23,358 bases of DNA from contig JAYMTA010000886.1 in assembly GCA_036897625.1 (NCBI GenBank), positions 1-23,358 on the forward strand, read 5' to 3'. The stretch's first letter is position 1. Every line of letters starts with the position of its first letter. This document shows positions 19,039 through 23,358 of the stretch, piece by piece. Below the pieces are notes generated by a model. That model did no database searches and was not told where the DNA came from. It saw only the letters and a list, made by a program, of their open reading frames with translations. The translations under genes and the position numbers were made by a program. This stretch comes from Pelargonium cotyledonis (lineage: Eukaryota > Streptophyta > Magnoliopsida > Geraniales > Geraniaceae).

Positions 19039-22000
19039 CTAGTCTTTCTGGTAAAAAGAGAGGACAAGATCTGTGTGTACAGAGAAGAGTTGTGTATCCA
19101 CAAAATGCTGCTTGGCAAAATGAAGTAAATAAAAGATGAGTATGCTATCAACTTCAATGAATTGTCACGAATTAATAAGTCAACAAAAGAATAAGAATGT
19201 GAATATGTCATAGTTAAGCCATCCCAAACAAAGAGATGAAATCATGAAAAAACCAGTCACACTAGATAGCCTATTGGGCTTTATTGATGGTCTGAAACAT
19301 ACCTTCATAAAAGGCCGATCACGACTAGGGAATGAGTCGATGAAACTTTCCTTCAGGAGCAGTGATACCTACAAGCGGTAGATATTGAGAATTAGACTTA
19401 AAACAATAAATTTCATTTTCTGCCATTAATACAAATAAATTGTTACACATCAAGGTGCTTGCATACATAGCAGATATCAATATCAATAGAAAAGTAGACA
19501 GATAAATTCACTTTAATAAACAATTTAGCTAAGATTGCACATGCATACCTTATCATCATTCGACTGTACATTCGTAATTGTGTGCGAACGCAGGTTGGAG
19601 CAAAGATTATCCAAGTAAGATCTTAAAACTGCAAGGAACCCCTTGGCAGCTTCAACCTATGAACAATTACACATTAAGTTAACAATCAACCAGGAATATA
19701 ACTTTCACATCATACCGACAGGTTCTAAAAGACTTAAAAAGAAATTACAGATGGGGAGATCTAGATTGTGTATGATACAGATTAAATATATATAGTCTCA
19801 ACAATGCCTTTTATTTCCAAACATATGAAGTTCCTAACAGGGTGATCACAAGAAAACCAATAAACCTTACCCTGTATACCAGGAACTAATTAACAACACT
19901 AATGAATGACATGAAAAATGAATATCCAAAAAAGAAAAAAGTCAAAGAAAAGTTGAAGAAGTGATAGTTTTAAGACATGTGATTAGTATAGTTCCACAAA
20001 ACGTAAGAAAATGAAAGGTTGGGGGAATTAATAGTGTGACAATATCACAAAGCAGAGCATACCTGGGCATCTGTGCATTCATGCACAGGCCTTTTCTTTG
20101 CTAAATAACTTTCTCCTACAAGCTTTGAATGATAGGGACTTAAGGAAGAAAACAAATCCTTGTGTTGTGGCAACTGTGGTATAGCTGAAGATTTCACCTA
20201 TCACAACCCAAAATAAGAAAATGATAGGATAACATGGCTTCGAGGTGCAGCTAGTTAACTAAATACATCAAAAATGTGCTCAAAATTAACATCACCTGTG
20301 CATAGAACTAATTAGTAAAGACTATTACAAAGTAAACAGGAAAGAAAAATATAAGATGGATGCAACATGCTACAAATATATGCAACTTCAGTGAAATTTT
20401 CAATTTCTTTTTTACAAGGTGCAGATGTTAACAAAATAGAAAAATTCACTACCATATCGGTCACATTCTCCCATGCATTCCAATATTGGCTCAAAAGATG
20501 AAAAAAGTAGTGCTTCACTAAAAAGATTCATCACAATGAAAAGTGTCCAACCAAGTGCTGGTGGTGATAGAGACACAAACCTGATTCTTGTTAACATCAA
20601 CCATAACACTGTTTGCCAATTTTGACTGTACTTCAGCTGTTTTGTTCTTCACACCAACCTACATATAAGATTCGCAAGAAGTTAACAAACAACTGTGATG
20701 AGGAAGGGGAAGGAGAGAAATAAACAAATACAATGCTGATGAAGGTGTTTGAACTGTTACTCTGAAATTATGTGCATTTTATGTGTAAATACTTGTGTAC
20801 GAATAATTATACACAAACAATTTCCTGTCAACCGCATGTAAACGAAAAATAACTTTTTTACATCAATATTTGACGTCACAATTAATATATATCATTGTCA
20901 TTCTTTCTTCCAACATATATTTGTTTTAGCACTCCCATTATCCTCATACAATGCAATTGAGTATCAAATAATTGTTTCCAAAGAAGCAAACAATTATTAC
21001 CAGCTTCTATTTAGTCAAAATATCATTTCGATAAAGCCCATAGAATACTGAGCAACGGGTTAATTCCCATGTGCACAAGGAACCTAAGATCTGACTCTAC
21101 CCACTCTATCCCTTCACAACTTGAAGAAAAAGTCAAAGTCTCCACCTCCTCGCCCTGTTATTCCTCTCCTTCTACATACTCCCAATAGTTAACATATACA
21201 CCCCAACACCAGATTAACTATTTCATGTTAAGCTCGTTGTCAGTCCATGAAGGATGATTAAAAGTATTGTTCAAAACTCACTACATAAGGAACAGGTGCA
21301 TCCAAAAAGTCCAACATGTCGTTTGGTAAAACCTGGAAGATTATAGATATCGTTAGTAGCTGAAAGAACATTGGAAAGCACATATATATTACAGCTATGG
21401 TAAAAGGGAACAGTTTGCAGACAGGCATAACAAGAAGAATATCATACCGGCATTAACAAGCTCTGCCACTGGTAGGGCCGGATAAGAGGGATTACTGCCA
21501 AAACTGAAGCTGCTAAGACTCCCTGCATATGAAACAATTCCAAAGTTTTCTCATCAACAGCTTGGTTTTCTGAAGGCCTTTTGCGAGTGAAGTGCTTTTA
21601 ACTTCTCTCATCTATAATTAGTCAAGACTAAATTAAAACAAGACACTTATATAATGAGTATGCGCTCAAGCATGTCCATGCTAACTACCCAAGAGAAAGC
21701 ACTCCATTAGTGAAATGGTACTTATGGTACACTAAGGAAGGAAGGATCTGACATTTTGGCCATGGATCCAACATGTTCCTCCGATAATTTATATGAAAAA
21801 GTAAATGCATATGAGCCTTAATCTGCAAGAAACTAGGAATCATCCTACATACCAAATTAGAACAAATAACTACAATCTGCTTCTCCAGCAGTGCTCCAGC
21901 AAATATTGTTAATACCTGCAAAAGGCAATGAGAACCAATAGTATAATATTAGCTTTCACGAATTTCTTAGACAAACATCACAAAATTAAATAGTTGTATC

Positions 22001-23068
22001 ACTATCTACACGACTCACAAGGGCTAAGAGAAAAATACACATTCCAACTAATCAATACAAAATGGTAATACATCTATAGACAATGTTTAATGACATTTTA
22101 GCTGAATCCATCACAATATAATAGATGAAAAATCCAAAAACACCCAGTCCAACAATAGTATATTGCAACTTAATAAACAGAAGAATTTGTCAATTTGACT
22201 TTATTTGAGGTGTAGTCGCCATTGAAGCCAACTATATAATATGTAATCTTCTAATGGGAACTTAGGACACTGCAGTACCTTGGTGAGAGTTTCAAATACC
22301 AACCCGACATGCGGAGCGCCTTATAAATGACAAATAATAAAAATGGAAATACTTGATGCACAACACTACTCTCATATAAAGTCCCCAAAATGCCACTAAC
22401 GAGCTTAAAGGTGGTCTTACATTCTCAAGTCGCAAGGAGCCACATAAGCATGCAACAGCCCATATTGATAATGAAGCTGATTCCTCCTCGGTTAAGAGTG
22501 CATTATGTGCCTGGTAAAAGTCAACAGCAATGAGATGCATATAACCAAGCATTCTATACATAAACAACAAAAAACTATCTACAAAACGTATATGAAAATG
22601 GAAACTACATCTGTTATCTGATGCTACAAAAATAATAAGCCAATCTACCTCGGCTAATTCTAAACTTGTACTGCATGTTCTCAAATCAATAGTTGACCCA
22701 GCAGTATGTAAAACTGTTTCAACTGGTCTATGATATTCCAATGGATGAAGGTGCTCCAAAGGGTGAAACTTGAGTATTGAACCTCTAGCAGGAATTCGTA
22801 GCTGGTAATATTCACATATTATCTGTAATGATCCATGTTTATTTTCCTGACAAAGAGGGAAAAAAATTATTGACTGGCAAAAGATTGCAAGGAAGACAAC
22901 TTAAAAACATATGTAGGTACAAGAAAATAAACAAGAAACACTTGAAACCTTAGCCCATTCAAGAATATCAGTACAATCACTTGATTCTTCTTGGCCAGAA
23001 AAAGATGCCTCTTCTGTCTCTGTGTCATCAACATCACTCCTAAAATTTCTGTCTTCACTAGGAGAACA
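19039..23068 (-). CDS. DENN (AEX-3) domain-containing protein, 3' part only
   Basis: Eleven exons in transcript order: 22949-23068, 22649-22846, 22421-22510, 21853-21915, 21448-21522, 21282-21332, 20581-20658, 20063-20197, 19549-19656, 19303-19368, 19039-19107. They give 350 residues to the stop at 19039-19041, and all ten introns between them are phase 0. DENN proteins are Rab guanine-nucleotide exchange factors in membrane traffic. The cDENN core is visible as AVIPLIRPYQWQSLLMPVLP and DMLDFLDAPVPYVVGV (about 166-202), and the dDENN part as RDRPFMKHFVDTQLF (about 321-335). The first exons are off the right edge, so the N-terminal uDENN part is largely missing. An acidic Ser/Glu-rich stretch opens the visible part. 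It resembles the Arabidopsis AEX-3-type DENN protein At5g35560 as I remember it. The last intron has a tandem AAGCAG acceptor; the second AG fits the family better. Confidence 0.9.
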
Positions 23069-23249
23069 CTGAAAACTGCATAAAAGTATTCATAAATGAA
23101 CTATTCTATTTGTGCCAATAGATGAATAAAGACAAATACATAAAAGTCCATTGTAATACAAAAGAAAAATAAAATACACAAGGAGCAAATTAAGGCACCT
23201 ATACTGCTAGGTGGAACCAGCAATAAAAGTCAAAACCATCTAACGCAAC

Positions 23250-23326
23250 CAGGGACGGATCTAGAATGTATAGTCAATGGACAGTGGGGGCAAAATAGTA
23301 TTTTATTATATAAAATAAATAAATTG

Positions 23327-23358
<32 letters not shown>
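23250..23358. mobile_element. Possible hAT-type DNA transposon end, cut by window edge
   Basis: CAGGGACGGATCTAG at 23250-23264, followed by GTGGGGGCAAAAT at 23284-23296, resembles the terminal sequence of Tip100-like hAT elements in plants (CAGGGGCGGA type, from memory). It lies in a DENN gene intron. The other end would be past the right edge, so neither the second inverted repeat nor the 8-bp target duplication can be checked here. Confidence 0.35.
23327..23358. repeat. Compound (AT)n-(AG)n microsatellite at window end
   Basis: Seven AT units run directly into at least nine AG units, and the tract is cut by the window edge. Confidence 0.9.

Noticed and set aside
22292-22759. 155-codon minus-strand open frame
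   Set aside because: It joins two DENN exons by reading through the intron at 22511-22648; the spliced model with GT-AG junctions fits the family better.
1-23358. CRISPR array, bacterial operons or riboswitches
   Set aside because: The window is eukaryotic plant DNA with introns; no spaced identical repeats of CRISPR type are present.

Overview
The window looks like nuclear DNA from a eudicot plant. It has AT-rich spacers, GT-AG introns, many microsatellites, and plant-only families such as GRF and R2R3-MYB. The protein details remind me of Rosaceae, but that is only an impression. Five protein genes can be read. Every exon junction given here was worked out by hand from splice sites, reading phase and remembered family sequences.

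Left part (1-9300, + strand). After about 2.5 kb of AT-rich spacer comes an intronless, two-domain, plastid-type stress-response A/B-barrel gene (UP3-like, 2549-3322). One in-frame TAG lies exactly in the linker between its two barrels. Downstream is a short 5'-truncated LINE-like insertion (4332-4848) with poly(A) and an imperfect 16-bp target duplication. A gene-poor stretch follows, then a three-exon R2R3-MYB gene of TT2-like type (8555-9300). It has intact splice sites but an in-frame TGA between R2 and R3 and two unusual residues in R3, so it is probably a pseudogene or null allele.

Middle part (10007-13096, - strand). A ten-exon gene for RNA polymerase III subunit RPC4 (295 aa) is complete from start to stop. 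It shows a GC-AG intron, an in-frame 36-bp tandem duplication, and a nearly perfect 68-bp tandem duplication inside its largest intron.

Right part (15446-23358, - strand). A four-exon GRF transcription factor (329 aa; QLQ and WRC domains) carries a 22-nt miR396 target site. About 2.3 kb further on is the 3' part of a DENN-domain Rab-GEF-like gene: 11 exons, 350 aa visible, all introns phase 0. Its 5' part lies beyond the right edge. A possible hAT-type transposon end sits in the last visible intron.

The genes do not form a pathway; this is an ordinary plant gene neighbourhood. I see no new multi-gene system. The most notable points are the two single nonsense codons in otherwise well-preserved genes, and several small, checkable sequence duplications and splice-site peculiarities.
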